From positions 62,001 through 126,000 of the forward strand of contig NZ_VSZO01000008.1 of assembly GCF_008312935.1 (NCBI RefSeq): DNA of 64,000 nt. The letters are read 5' to 3'. The notes under the pieces were generated by a model, which made no database searches, was not told the DNA's origin, and saw only the letters and a list, made by a program, of their open reading frames with translations. Position numbers and translations under genes: made by a program. Numbering within the stretch: position 1 is the first letter of the stretch; the number at the start of each line of letters is the position of its first letter. Origin of the DNA: Roseiconus lacunae. GTDB taxonomy: Bacteria; Planctomycetota; Planctomycetia; Pirellulales; Pirellulaceae. This document shows, piece by piece, positions 27,301 through 36,668 of this stretch.

Positions 27301-28362
27301 TCAGCGTGGTTTCCGTTTAGATAGCTTTCGGCTGGACGCCTTCTTGGTCGATTTCTTAGCGGCTTTTTTCTTGGTCGTTTTAGAATCCGCGGCGTCATCC
27401 TCGGACGACTTTTCAGAGGTCGGCTTTTTCTTGGTTGCCTTTTTAGCGGTCGCTTTCTTGGTGGACTTCTTCGCGTCCGCGTCGGACTCGGCTACCGCGT
27501 CAGCCTCGGGTTTCTTTTTCGTAGCTGACTTGGCCGACGCATCCTTCTTTGACTTGGCACTACCGCCGGCAGACTTCGTTTTGGTGTCATCGCTCGACGA
27601 GTCATCATCAGCGGCGTCTTCGGCATCTTTTTCTTGCTTACGCCGGCGTTTGACCCTACGAATGGCCGCTTTCTTGCTGGCTTCCCATTCGTCGTACCGA
27701 TCCGAAGCTCCCTTGTCGACGGCATCAAGCAGAGACCGAGCTTGCTTGTCCTTGGGGTCCATCATCAATGCAACGCCGGCTTCGTGAAGCAGCGCCGAAA
27801 ACTCGACCGCCTTACTTTTCGGGACCGCCCGCTCCAACCCCGGAACCTTGCCGGCAGAAGCTTCGGACTGACTGGCGATGCCGGTGGCAAGCATGATCAC
27901 CATGGCCGCGTAGTCGATCGGAATCGAGTGACCGCCAAGACCATGTTGAACGGTGTAGCTAAGAATGAAAGGGGTGACCGCCGACATCGCCTCGAACTTC
28001 GCGACCGCTTTGCCGAGGTTTTCTTTTTTCAGGTGGTCGAGATCAAACGCATAGAATTCTTCAAACACCGCCTGCAAGACGTCTTTAAGTCGACGCGCGG
28101 TCTTGGACGGTTCCGGCATCCCGGAAAGCACTTGAGTCAGTTCGGTGACCGTTGTCACACGAACTTCATTCCAATCGAAAAACTCTTGTTCGCACTTGGC
28201 TAACCCTTCGTCCGCCAGTTCGTACGGGGCGTCCTGCAGCAAGGCCGCGTACAGGATGTGCTCCAACAACGGCCGCGACGGCTGGGAGGGCGGCGTGGAA
28301 TAGCGTTTTTTAAGCTCAGTATGCAGCTTCGAAATCAGTTTCGCGCGGTTGCTTGCGGCCAT
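27301..28362 (-). CDS. Endonuclease-III-fold protein with histone-H1-like lysine tail
   Basis: 353 residues. Residues about 30-165 follow the helical pattern of endonuclease III (HhH-GPD) proteins: PLLEHILYAALLQDA, FFDWNEVRVTTVTEL, and MSAVTPFILSYTVQHGLGGH ending in IPID. When aligned by eye with the Nth hairpin-helix-hairpin, the catalytic Lys position is Phe132 while the catalytic Asp is kept as Asp150. The CxxC-type iron-sulfur loop is absent. Residues about 235-353 form a basic tail of KKKP, KKAT and AKK repeats interrupted by acidic stretches, as in bacterial histone-H1-like proteins. Probably a DNA-binding, non-glycosylase protein. It lies between rbfA and yebC. The fold assignment is by motif reading, not search. 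Confidence 0.72.
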   Translation of the reverse strand: MAASNRAKLISKLHTELKKRYSTPPSQPSRPLLEHILYAALLQDAPYELADEGLAKCEQEFFDWNEVRVTTVTELTQVLSGMPEPSKTARRLKDVLQAVFEEFYAFDLDHLKKENLGKAVAKFEAMSAVTPFILSYTVQHGLGGHSIPIDYAAMVIMLATGIASQSEASAGKVPGLERAVPKSKAVEFSALLHEAGVALMMDPKDKQARSLLDAVDKGASDRYDEWEASKKAAIRRVKRRRKQEKDAEDAADDDSSSDDTKTKSAGGSAKSKKDASAKSATKKKPEADAVAESDADAKKSTKKATAKKATKKKPTSEKSSEDDAADSKTTKKKAAKKSTKKASSRKLSKRKPR

Positions 28363-28476
28363 TGTTTTCGGTGGGAGCGGGAATGTTAGATCTGGCGTTA
28401 AAAGAGTCGCCGCAATCTGGTCGTGGTGTAAGTCTTGATGTGGGTTGCCGGTCGCGATCGGTCAGTTCAGTTCAGC

Positions 28477-28941
28477 TCAATCCTTTGATAACGGATCATC
28501 TTGGGCTGTGTTGGCATCGGGGCCTTCTGCGTTGCCGGCCGGCGAATCGTCGCCGATCTCGGAGTCGTCGGCGGTCGCAGGGTTGTCGGCCTCTTCGCGT
28601 TCACGGCGAATCTTATAAAGTAGATCGCCGACCACCATCGCGTTTTCCATCCCGCGATTAAGTTCGAACTGCAACCGTGGCGTAAATCGAGTATCAATCC
28701 GCCGTGCAACTTTAGATTGCAAAAAGCCGGCAGAGTTCTGAAGTCCGCGAAGTGAGAGTTGCTTTTGGGCTTCGTCGCCCATCACGCTGACCGAGACCGT
28801 CGCCTCGCGCATATCGGGGGAGACTTCGACACCGATCACGGTGACGTCCTTGACCCGGGGGTCACGCAATTCGGTCAGGATCGCCGAGGCAACGACTTCA
28901 CGAATCGCCTCAGCAGCTTTTAGCATTCGACGACTGGTCAC
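28477..28941 (-). CDS. rbfA: Ribosome-binding factor A
   Basis: 154 residues. RbfA assists maturation of the 30S subunit and binds near helix 1 of 16S rRNA. The KH-like core is visible: VVASAILTELRDPRVKDVTV, then ATVSVSVMG, then SKVARRIDTRFTPRLQFEL, the conserved R-xxPxLxF end. The last 30 residues are an acidic Asp/Ala-rich tail not needed for the fold. It follows infB on the same strand after 249 bp, the common nusA-infB-rbfA order. No truB follows, unlike many bacteria. Confidence 0.95.
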   Translation of the reverse strand: MTSRRMLKAAEAIREVVASAILTELRDPRVKDVTVIGVEVSPDMREATVSVSVMGDEAQKQLSLRGLQNSAGFLQSKVARRIDTRFTPRLQFELNRGMENAMVVGDLLYKIRREREEADNPATADDSEIGDDSPAGNAEGPDANTAQDDPLSKD

Positions 28942-29190
28942 AATCAGCCTAGCAGAAAGATGGAATACGGGGTGGAGATGGAGATTGGCAGAGAGGGGAC
29001 GGCACTGACGTAGAGGCTGTGAACTTAAGACTTAGCGTCTTCACATCGTCACCCCGAGCGTTGCAAAAGGCGCGTCCTGGGACGCAACTTTCGCGGGGCG
29101 AACGGGCGACTTTAATCAGTTCAAAGCCTAGGAGCAAACGCCGTGACCGACTCGATCACGACGAACGCGTTCGTTAACCATCCCTGGCAT

Positions 29191-32100
29191 TTAGTCGAGC
29201 TTTCGCGCGACCTCTTCGATTCGATAGGCTTCCAGTACGTCATCTTGTTTGATGTCGTTGAAGCCTTGCAGACGAATACCGCACTCCATTCCACGCGGTA
29301 CTTCTTTCACGTCTTCTTTGATCCGACGAAGCGAATCGAGTCCGTAATCTCCGATCAAGCGGCTATCGCGGAAGACCCGAATGCGACAACCACGATGAAT
29401 CGAACCGGCGGTGACATAGCAACCGGCAACGGTACCGACACGGCTGATCGAGAAGACTTGCTTGACGACCGCTTGTCCAAGATCGACCACTCGCTCTTCG
29501 GGCTTCAAGCGACCTTCGATCATCGCCTTGATGTCATCGGTCAACTTGTAGATCACTTCGTAGCGACGAATTTCGACCTTGCGTTCATCGGCAAGCGATC
29601 GAGCCTGATCATCCGGAATCACGTTGAAACCGAGGACGACTGCGTCAGAAGCGTCGGCCAAGGTCACGTCGGCAAGCGTGATACCGCCGACGCTACGCTG
29701 CAACACTTTGATCTCGACTTCGGGATGCTCGAACTTTGTCAATTCTTTGTCGATCGCCTCGAGTGATCCCTTCACATCGGCTCGGATAATGACGTTCAGC
29801 TTGACCTTCTCTTCGGACTGACCCAAACGCCCATCCTGAAGCATCGACTGGAAGTTCTCGAAGGAAACCTTGGTCGTCGAACCGGATAGCGACTGGCGAC
29901 TGCTAACGTCGGCACGCTGCCCGGCGATCTCCCGTGCATCGGCGATGTCTTCGAGTACATGGAAACGGTCCCCCGCACCGGGAGGCGACTCCAATCCCAT
30001 CACGCTGATCGGCGTGCTCGGACCGGCCTCTTCGATCGATTCACCGGTCAAGGTGTCGTTCATCGCACGGACGCGCCCATAAGTCGGCCCGCAAACGATC
30101 ACATCACCGACTCGCATGGTTCCGTTCTGCACGACCATCTTGGCGACGACCCCACGGTCACCTTGCTGTTCTGCTTCCAAGCAGACACCGAGGGCGGCTC
30201 GATCAGGATTCGCGGTGTATTCGTTCAATTCCGCGACGGTCAGCAGAACCTCGAGCAACTCATCCATCCCGTCGCCGGTAATGGCACTGGTCCGAACAAC
30301 TTCGACGTCACCGCCCCATTCACTCGGGGTCAGCTCATGCTCGGTCAGCTGAGTCAACACACGGTTTTGATCAACGCCTTCTAAGTCAACCTTGTTAAGT
30401 GCGACGACGATGGGAACACCGGCCGCCTTTGCGTGGCTGATCGCTTCTTCGGTTTGCGGCATGATCCCGTCATCGGCGGCGACGACCAAGACCGCGATGT
30501 CGGTGACATTAGCACCCCGAGCACGCATTTCGGTAAACGCTTCGTGACCCGGAGTGTCAACAAACGTGACACTGCGATCATCCTTGTCCACCGTGTAGGC
30601 TCGGATGTGTTGGGTAATCCCGCCGGCTTCGCCACTGACGACATTGATGCCAATCAAGTAATCCAGCAGGCTTGTTTTCCCGTGATCGACGTGTCCAAGG
30701 AACGTCACAATTGGCGGACGTGCGATCAACGAGTCGGGACTATCAACCTGATCTTCGATCTCGGTGATCAATTCGTCTTCGAGTGTTTCCGATTCCTTCA
30801 GCTGCAGTTCAAGATCCAATTCCGCGGCGATTATTTCCGCCGTTTCGAACTCTAACTCAGCATTGATGTTAGCCATGATCCCCATCGTCATCATCGACTT
30901 GAGGACCTTAGCCACGGGAACACTGGCAGCTTCGGAGAAGCTACGCACCGTACATGGCAGTTCGATCTGAACAGGCTCTTTCCGAGGCGCCGCGGTATTT
31001 GTACCACGGTGCTGAAGTGTCCGACGCTGGTGACGCCCATCTTCACGGGAGTAGCTACGCGACAGGTCTCCGCGTCCGCGACCACGACGTTGGCCACGAT
31101 CGGCACGGGCACGGGCCATTCCGGCCAACCCTTTCTTTCGTTGGCCTTCATCTTCTTCGCTTCCGCCACGGCCACGCTTGCCTTTGTCGGTGAACCCGGA
31201 CAAGCCCCCGCGTTTGGAACCAGCACCGGCAGCAGCGGCACCGCCACGCTTCGTGTCAGCCGATTCGGCCGCCAACTTATCGAGCGGAGCTTTGACACCT
31301 TGCTTGTGTCCGGCGATCAGATCGGGACTCAGCTTAATATCCGGCTTTTGGGCCTTGACCTTATCTTGCGACTTAGGCGCGACTTCCTTCGGGGCATCCG
31401 GTAGCGAAGCCAGATTGATTGCGATCCGCGGCTCGCGTCGCTTCCCCTTGCTATCGCCGTTGCCCTTGGGCTGCTCACCCGTTCCGCCTACCGATCGGCG
31501 TTGATCCAACGATCGAACACGGCCTCCGCCTCCGATGCTACCACCACGAACCGCCAACGGCGGCCGCGACCGTTCCGCTTGCATCGTTGGCTTGACAGGG
31601 GCCGCAGGCTTCTTGGGCGAATCCGCCGGCTTGCTCTGGGCGGCGGGCGTTTCTGGACGCTCGACCTTCGGTGGCGAAGGAGCTGTTTGCGGCTTCTTCG
31701 TATCGGCTGCCGGGGGCGATGGTTGCTTCGGCGTCGCCGGCTTATTTGCGGCCGAGGGGCTCGATTTCGACATCCGCCCGGCCAGACCACCGCGATTACG
31801 GCTTCCGGCTGGCAAACGCACGTCGGGCGTCTGCGCCGGTGCGGCGGGTGCTTCCGGTTCACTCGCCTGTTCGACCGGCGGGAGCGGAGCGGGGGCCCGC
31901 AACTTTGGTTCGGGGCGTGACTTCGGCTCCGAGCTTTCCGTTTTCGGCTGCTCAGCCGCAGGCACTTCGGCGGACTGGTCCTTCGCCGGCTCCGGGGCTT
32001 TGCCGCCACCTGACGAACCTCGTCCACCAGAATCAAGCTTCAGCGGACGCCGCTCGGCCCGAACCGATTGGCGGACGGCGACGGGAGCTCGTTGCGGTTC

Positions 32101-32301
32101 GTTTGCCGCTGCGGGAGCGGCTGCAGGCTTGGAGGGCGCCGAAGCTCCACTAAGATGCTCGCGCACGCGTTTGACTTCGTCATCGGTCAGGCTGGCCAAT
32201 GCCGAGCCCTTTCCGGTGATTCCAACCTTCTTAACGAGATCAACCAGATCTTTACTATCGAGATTTAATTCTTTTGCGAGCGCGTAAATGCGTGCTGCCA
32301 C
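29191..32301 (-). CDS. infB: Translation initiation factor IF-2
   Basis: 1036 residues. IF-2 is the GTPase that brings initiator tRNA to the 30S subunit and promotes subunit joining. The start [20 protein letters not shown] is the IF2_N domain. Residues about 60-440 are a long low-complexity region rich in Pro, Ala, Lys, Ser, Arg and Gly. A second IF2_N-like helix ([13 protein letters not shown]) precedes the G domain, with [10 protein letters not shown] near residue 533, [16 protein letters not shown] (G3) and NKVDLE (G4). Domains II-IV and the C-terminal fMet-tRNA-binding beta barrel follow. It is longer than the E. coli factor, mostly in the linker. Confidence 0.97.
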   Translation of the reverse strand: MAARIYALAKELNLDSKDLVDLVKKVGITGKGSALASLTDDEVKRVREHLSGASAPSKPAAAPAAANEPQRAPVAVRQSVRAERRPLKLDSGGRGSSGGGKAPEPAKDQSAEVPAAEQPKTESSEPKSRPEPKLRAPAPLPPVEQASEPEAPAAPAQTPDVRLPAGSRNRGGLAGRMSKSSPSAANKPATPKQPSPPAADTKKPQTAPSPPKVERPETPAAQSKPADSPKKPAAPVKPTMQAERSRPPLAVRGGSIGGGGRVRSLDQRRSVGGTGEQPKGNGDSKGKRREPRIAINLASLPDAPKEVAPKSQDKVKAQKPDIKLSPDLIAGHKQGVKAPLDKLAAESADTKRGGAAAAGAGSKRGGLSGFTDKGKRGRGGSEEDEGQRKKGLAGMARARADRGQRRGRGRGDLSRSYSREDGRHQRRTLQHRGTNTAAPRKEPVQIELPCTVRSFSEAASVPVAKVLKSMMTMGIMANINAELEFETAEIIAAELDLELQLKESETLEDELITEIEDQVDSPDSLIARPPIVTFLGHVDHGKTSLLDYLIGINVVSGEAGGITQHIRAYTVDKDDRSVTFVDTPGHEAFTEMRARGANVTDIAVLVVAADDGIMPQTEEAISHAKAAGVPIVVALNKVDLEGVDQNRVLTQLTEHELTPSEWGGDVEVVRTSAITGDGMDELLEVLLTVAELNEYTANPDRAALGVCLEAEQQGDRGVVAKMVVQNGTMRVGDVIVCGPTYGRVRAMNDTLTGESIEEAGPSTPISVMGLESPPGAGDRFHVLEDIADAREIAGQRADVSSRQSLSGSTTKVSFENFQSMLQDGRLGQSEEKVKLNVIIRADVKGSLEAIDKELTKFEHPEVEIKVLQRSVGGITLADVTLADASDAVVLGFNVIPDDQARSLADERKVEIRRYEVIYKLTDDIKAMIEGRLKPEERVVDLGQAVVKQVFSISRVGTVAGCYVTAGSIHRGCRIRVFRDSRLIGDYGLDSLRRIKEDVKEVPRGMECGIRLQGFNDIKQDDVLEAYRIEEVARKLD

Positions 32302-32866
32302 GGGGTGAAAATCCTGTCAAAATTGAGTGGAACCGACCGCCTCTCTAATTTCGCCTGGCGATTGCGTGTTCCGAGTATTCTTTAAGTCACATAAAACTCT
32401 CCTCCATCGGCCTGCATCGCGACGCCGACTGCGGTGCCCCGCAAGTGATGTTCGCTTCCCAAGTCCCGATCGATGGATCAGTCCCGGATGATGGCCCGGA
32501 AGGTTTGTCGTCTTTGATTAAGTAGTCGAGCCACGCCGATTGCGATCGCCGTGGCCCGCCAGATTCGCAAAGGATAGCGAAAAACAGCGTTCGGCAAGAG
32601 GTCCGACCTAGGGGCAAAACCGGATTTCAACTGACTTTTTCAAGTTCCCCGCCCCCGATCGCCCGCTCTTTCTGTCAAATTGACGCAGTCGAACGTGAAC
32701 CGGGCCAGGGACCAGCCAGTCGAGGGGCAGGCAAACGCGAAAGAGATAGGTGTGTAACCACACCGACGCTATCGTTCGATCCACCGGCCGCGACCGAATC
32801 GCCTCGGACATCTGGCAATTGCCAAATCCCCGACGCGCAGATCGCAGGCGTTGCCCGTGGAATTCA
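32302..32866 (-). other. Gap between nusA and infB
   Basis: 565 bp without a credible gene; the ylxR and L7Ae-type genes often found here in other bacteria are absent. A perfect palindrome TGGCAATTGCCA lies at about 32812-32823. No clear terminator was found, so nusA and infB may still be cotranscribed. Confidence 0.4.
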
Positions 32867-34381
32867 CTAACTCTCTTGTTGAGGCTTTGCTGCCACCTCA
32901 TCCTCCACTTCTTCTTCCGACGCAGCCGTCGCCTCGACGCTCGCAGCCACTTCTTGATCGGCTCCAACCGCGTCAGACTCGGCAACGTCATCCTCGGCTG
33001 CCTGAACAGCCTCGTCTACCTCTTGCTCATCCGCCACCCGTTCGCCCGCGTCCGGGTCTGCACCCGCTACAACAGCCTCGCCGTCTTCCAACTTGGCTTC
33101 CTGCAGTGCCGCATCGACCTGGGCATCGACGGCGGGCTCACCGGAAGTCACCACATCATCGCTTGACTGCACGTCCGCTTGATTGGCGACTCGCTCACGT
33201 TCTTTACGGGCCTGCCGCTCTGCATTCGCGGCGGCTTCCGCTTCTTCTGCCTTCTCCTCGGCCATGTCAACAATGCGATCCACCTGCTCTTCGGTCAGAC
33301 CACTCATTTCCATGAATTGATCAGGTTCAATCACGGACAGATCGTCATAAGACAAATAACCCTGCTCGACCAGCGACTGAGAAATCTCCGCCGTCATCCC
33401 GTCAAGCTGACTGAAGGCCGCGACGGCCCGTTCAATCTGCTCTTCCAATTCCGACGCGGTCATGATCTCGATATCCCAGCCGCATAGCTTGCTGGCCAAC
33501 CGAACATTTTGCCCGCGACGACCGATCGCAAGCGAAAGCTGGTCCTCTTGGACCAACACGATCGCCCGGCCAATCATATCGCACAACAACACCTGCTCGA
33601 CCTCGGCCGGCTGCAGGGCGTTGGGGATCAAAACTTCGGGATCGTCGCTGTAACGCACGACGTCGATGTGCTCACCGGCCAGCTCCTCACGAACCGCCTT
33701 GATTCGGCTTCCTCGATATCCGACACAAACGGCGATCGGATCCACCTGCGAATCCCCACTACTGACGGCAACTTTACTTCGGTAACCAGGCTCACGGCTG
33801 ATTGAGTTGATCGCGATCACACCTTCGCTGAGCTCAGGGATCTCCTGTTCAAACAAACGTTGAACGAGTTGTGGACGTGTGCGGCTAAGGACGACCCGGA
33901 CGCGGTTCCCGGCCGACTTGACTTCGAACACGACCGCCCTTACACGCTCACTGGCGTGAAGCGTCTCGTGGGGAATCTGCTCGCTACGAGGCAAAATCGC
34001 TTCGACGTTCCCGAGGTTGACCGTAGCGACACCGCCGTCAGCCCGGCCGATAATGCCGGCGACCATGTCACCGATCTGGTCGCGATACTCGCTCATCAAC
34101 GAGTCGCGTTCGGCTTCACGTACCTTTTGGATGATCACTTGCTTAGCTGTCTGGGCACCGATCCGCCCGATCTGGTCGTCCCCTAGGGCCTCTCCGTCCA
34201 AGACCGCGTTGATGCGTCCGTTTTCGCGATCAAGACGCACCACGATGTCGGCATCCTCGCCGTACTGTCGTTTGGCAGCCGTTTGCAGGGCAGCTTCGAT
34301 GGCAGCGAACACAAGTTCTGTGTCAATGTTCTTCTCGCGATGCAGCGAGTCGACGTAACGCAGGATGTCTTGCGGATTCAT
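32867..34381 (-). CDS. nusA: Transcription termination/antitermination factor NusA
   Basis: 504 residues. NusA binds RNA polymerase and RNA, modulating pausing, termination and antitermination. Order: N-terminal RNAP-binding domain (1-130), S1 domain (about 130-200: GDMVAGIIGRADGGVATVNL), two KH domains with PIAVCVGYRGSRIKAV and LSLAIGRRGQNVRLASKL, then a helical repeat (SYDDLSVIEPDQFMEMSGLT). Residues about 385-504 form a strongly acidic Glu/Ala-rich tail. It heads the nusA-infB-rbfA group. A promoter and a terminator-like hairpin lie in its leader. Confidence 0.96.
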   Translation of the reverse strand: MNPQDILRYVDSLHREKNIDTELVFAAIEAALQTAAKRQYGEDADIVVRLDRENGRINAVLDGEALGDDQIGRIGAQTAKQVIIQKVREAERDSLMSEYRDQIGDMVAGIIGRADGGVATVNLGNVEAILPRSEQIPHETLHASERVRAVVFEVKSAGNRVRVVLSRTRPQLVQRLFEQEIPELSEGVIAINSISREPGYRSKVAVSSGDSQVDPIAVCVGYRGSRIKAVREELAGEHIDVVRYSDDPEVLIPNALQPAEVEQVLLCDMIGRAIVLVQEDQLSLAIGRRGQNVRLASKLCGWDIEIMTASELEEQIERAVAAFSQLDGMTAEISQSLVEQGYLSYDDLSVIEPDQFMEMSGLTEEQVDRIVDMAEEKAEEAEAAANAERQARKERERVANQADVQSSDDVVTSGEPAVDAQVDAALQEAKLEDGEAVVAGADPDAGERVADEQEVDEAVQAAEDDVAESDAVGADQEVAASVEATAASEEEVEDEVAAKPQQES

Positions 34382-34549
34382 AGTATTTTTGACGTTCTTG
34401 ACAGACGAATGACGAGATGAGCGGAATACAAAATGGGGTCACTGCAACGCTCGTCCGCCCTTCACTGGGCAATCCGACTCGCTGGGCCGTCGCTTCGATC
34501 GCGCATCCAGCGCCAAGCGAATCGTGGTCGCGAAATCGGGTCCTCTTAT

Positions 34550-34588
34550 GACAAAAAAGAAACCCGGACCTTGTGGCAGGACCGGGCA
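34550..34588 (-). terminator. Terminator-like hairpin in the nusA leader (possible attenuator)
   Basis: On the minus strand CCCGGTCCT pairs with AGGTCCGGG (one internal mismatch) around a short loop, followed by TTTCTTTTTTG. It lies about 170 bp upstream of the nusA ATG and just downstream of a promoter-like sequence, so it may attenuate nusA. Confidence 0.6.
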
Positions 34589-34616
34589 TCTGCGTGTACC
34601 AGTGCTGTGAGAGTTC

Positions 34617-34645
34617 AACTTACTGATCTGGTCATGAAGTGTCAA
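34617..34645 (-). promoter_or_regulatory. Putative promoter of the nusA operon
   Basis: On the minus strand TTGACA (34645-34640), a 17-bp spacer and TAAGTT (34622-34617). Predicted transcription start near 34610, about 20 nt before the terminator-like hairpin. Confidence 0.5.
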
Positions 34646-34820
34646 CCAAGAACGCCCTCGCAAACGCGTCCTCAACGGCCCTCGATGGGCCACCAAAACC
34701 CAGCGGCTTTGGCACAATTGCTATTCCGGGTATGACAGATCAGCCGACAAACACGTGCCGCAGACCTGGCGCACAAAAGGAAGGCATGCCAGGAAGCGAA
34801 ACCCGAAAACAACGGGGACG

Positions 34821-34870
34821 ACTGCTCCCAATTACCGGTGCTGGCACTGCTCCCAATTACCGGTGCTGGC
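34821..34870. repeat. 25-bp tandem duplication
   Basis: ACTGCTCCCAATTACCGGTG plus CTGGC occurs twice in a row without mismatch (34821-34845 and 34846-34870). It is unrelated to the window-wide repeat family and looks like a recent local duplication. Confidence 0.85.
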
Positions 34871-34879
34871 TACGACAAA

Positions 34880-35134
34880 CTACGCCCCGTTGAGACGTAA
34901 GGCAATGCAGGCCATCAAGACGGCAAAAATGATGATCCAAAGGGGACGCTGACGATCGTTCACGGTGGCAGATTCCGGCAGTAAGTTGACGCTGTGCGGG
35001 ATGGCCGTTGCGTGGGGTAGACGCAGTCGGGCAAAACGACGCGACTGCCCCATCCAACCCAAGACAGCCACACTTGAATTTTTGGTTAACGCAAAATCAA
35101 TGCCAACAAGCAACGAAGCGATCGTTGCATGCAC
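34880..35134 (-). CDS. Possible small membrane protein
   Basis: An 84-codon frame from a GTG with no clear ribosome site. Its only notable part is the end: NDRQRPLWIIIFAVLMACIA, a hydrophobic helix followed by LRLNGA. An internal GTG would give a 27-residue single-helix peptide. It lies in the 1.2-kb region 34382-35628 between nusA and gspG, which shows no other gene. Weak; it may be noncoding. Confidence 0.25.
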   Translation of the reverse strand: MHATIASLLVGIDFALTKNSSVAVLGWMGQSRRFARLRLPHATAIPHSVNLLPESATVNDRQRPLWIIIFAVLMACIALRLNGA

Positions 35135-35628
35135 CAGCCCGTGCCGGCGACCGCGAAAGAAGATGCCTATCCGTTCTCGTCGTCACACCGGCCGAACGCG
35201 CCCGTGCTGAGACTTTGTCACCGCCCCAGCGACCTGCGACGCGGCCTGCCAGCAATCCTCGGTCAATTTCCTGGGTGCATGTCCCAGTGGCATTCCACTT
35301 GGCTTTCTTTTTCAAATTCATTTGCCGGAGTTTGATCGCGTTCGATTGACAGCCCCGCCGCGATGCATGGAGGCAACGATCCGCGTTTCCGAAACTCACC
35401 GGTTGTCGCCTGAACGCCATGCTAAACGGTTTGCAACGATTGTCATGGTCGCAAACCGTCACAGCCCGCTGCAGAGTGGGCGAAAAAACTTGATTTCTGC
35501 CGAGAACGACCTGCGACATCTGTTTCCGTCCTAGCTTTTGATGAATGAAAACCCGCCGTACCCACGGCGTTCGGCTTCCCACCGGGCTCGAAGCCGTCCC
35601 TCCACAATCAATGCGTTAGGGCTTTAGA

Positions 35629-36060
35629 TTGATGAATCGGAAAAAGAGAAACGCGTTCACTCTGATCGAAATGGTGATCGTGATTTTGATCTTAGGCGTG
35701 ATCGCCGCCGTCGCGGCACCGCGAATGTTTACGACCGCCGAACAGGCAGAGATTAACACCACGCGTCAGCAACTCGCGGTGATGCGAAACGCAATCGAGA
35801 TGTATCGCGCCCAAACCGGCAGCTACCCTGGCGATGGCGAGTTGGCCACGGCAATGGAAGAGATGCTCAACGGCCCCTTCCCCGCCCCGTCGATCGGTTC
35901 GGTCGATGGATTGTCGGGGGTTTACTACGACACCACATCGACAGCCGAGCCCGTTGTCCCCGCACCGGACTCGACTAACGGATGGGCCTATAAGCCGCAC
36001 AACGGCAGCTTGAGACTGAACCTTGATCCGAACGGATCGGAAGTCGGGCACGATTGGTAG
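35629..36060 (+). CDS. gspG: Type II secretion major pseudopilin GspG-like
   Basis: 143 residues with a type III (prepilin) leader: basic NRKKRNA, then FTLIEMVIVILILGVIAAVA. Cleavage would be before Phe with Glu at +5, but the -1 residue is Ala instead of the usual Gly. The GspG core follows (APRMFTTAEQAEINTTRQQL, YRAQTGSYPGDGELATAM) and a C-terminal beta region with GWAYKPHNGSLRLN. GspG polymerises into the pseudopilus that pushes substrates through the secretin. It is first gene of the secretion locus, and its stop lies 86 bp before the response-regulator start. Confidence 0.92.
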   Translation: MMNRKKRNAFTLIEMVIVILILGVIAAVAAPRMFTTAEQAEINTTRQQLAVMRNAIEMYRAQTGSYPGDGELATAMEEMLNGPFPAPSIGSVDGLSGVYYDTTSTAEPVVPAPDSTNGWAYKPHNGSLRLNLDPNGSEVGHDW

Positions 36061-36146
36061 GACGGCTTCCGAGAGACATTCCTCTCACCGCCGTTTCCTA
36101 TCACGGCGTTTTTGATTCGGTTCTAACACTTGATCACGTCGATCTC

Positions 36147-36668
36147 ATGTCATCTGCCACCGCTTCCCCCACAGTCCTGATTATCGAAGACGACCCGGTG
36201 TTCCGCCGCGTGCTTCATTTCACAGTCGCAAAGACGGGCCTTGCGGTCGAAGCGGTATCTGATGGTGAAACGGGCTTTCAGCGTCTGCTTACCGGAGACA
36301 TCAGCTTTCTTGTCACCGATTTTCAAGTGCCCCGCCTGGAAGGCATCGAGCTACTCCGAGCGATCCAAACGATCCCGGAGATCACCGACGTTCCAGCAGT
36401 ATTGTGCACCGCAAAAGGTTTCGAACTCGATAGCGAGCAACTTCGCAAAGAATTCGGTCTGATCGCCGTGATGCACAAACCGTTCAGCCCTCGTGGGCTG
36501 AGCGAATTGATCGTCCAGACGCTACGACAACGCGGGGTGAACATTGCGACGCCTGCGACGATCGCCGGCATGACGGCGGTGTCGCCGCCCTCAAGAATCT
36601 CGCCCAGCAATTTGGGGGCACCGCCCCTGCAGCGTTCGCCGTCGACGATAGGCAGCTTTCATGACTGA
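36147..36668 (+). CDS. Response regulator (receiver domain only plus tail)
   Basis: 173 residues from the ATG at 36147 (a longer frame to 36054 adds non-family residues). The receiver domain has the acidic pair in VLIIEDDPVF, phosphoacceptor Asp58 in FLVTDFQVPRLEGIE, the Thr in VLCTAKG and Lys in MHKPFS. After residue 125 there is a short tail without a DNA-binding domain (SPPSRISPSN), so output is likely by protein contact. It overlaps the histidine kinase gene by 8 nt and is embedded between gspG and gspE, implying control of the secretion machine or coupling to it. Confidence 0.9.
   Translation: MSSATASPTVLIIEDDPVFRRVLHFTVAKTGLAVEAVSDGETGFQRLLTGDISFLVTDFQVPRLEGIELLRAIQTIPEITDVPAVLCTAKGFELDSEQLRKEFGLIAVMHKPFSPRGLSELIVQTLRQRGVNIATPATIAGMTAVSPPSRISPSNLGAPPLQRSPSTIGSFHD

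Noticed and set aside
28949-29137. 62-codon minus-strand frame between infB and rbfA
   Set aside because: No ribosome site or family resemblance; the sequence becomes Pro/Ser-rich noise towards its end.
31535-32287. 250-codon plus-strand frame
   Set aside because: It is the antisense shadow of the low-complexity region of infB; the composition reflects the Pro/Ala linker in the other frame.
34323-34589. 88-codon minus-strand frame at the rimP position upstream of nusA
   Set aside because: It overlaps the nusA start and the terminator-like hairpin and shows no RimP motif; rimP seems to be elsewhere.
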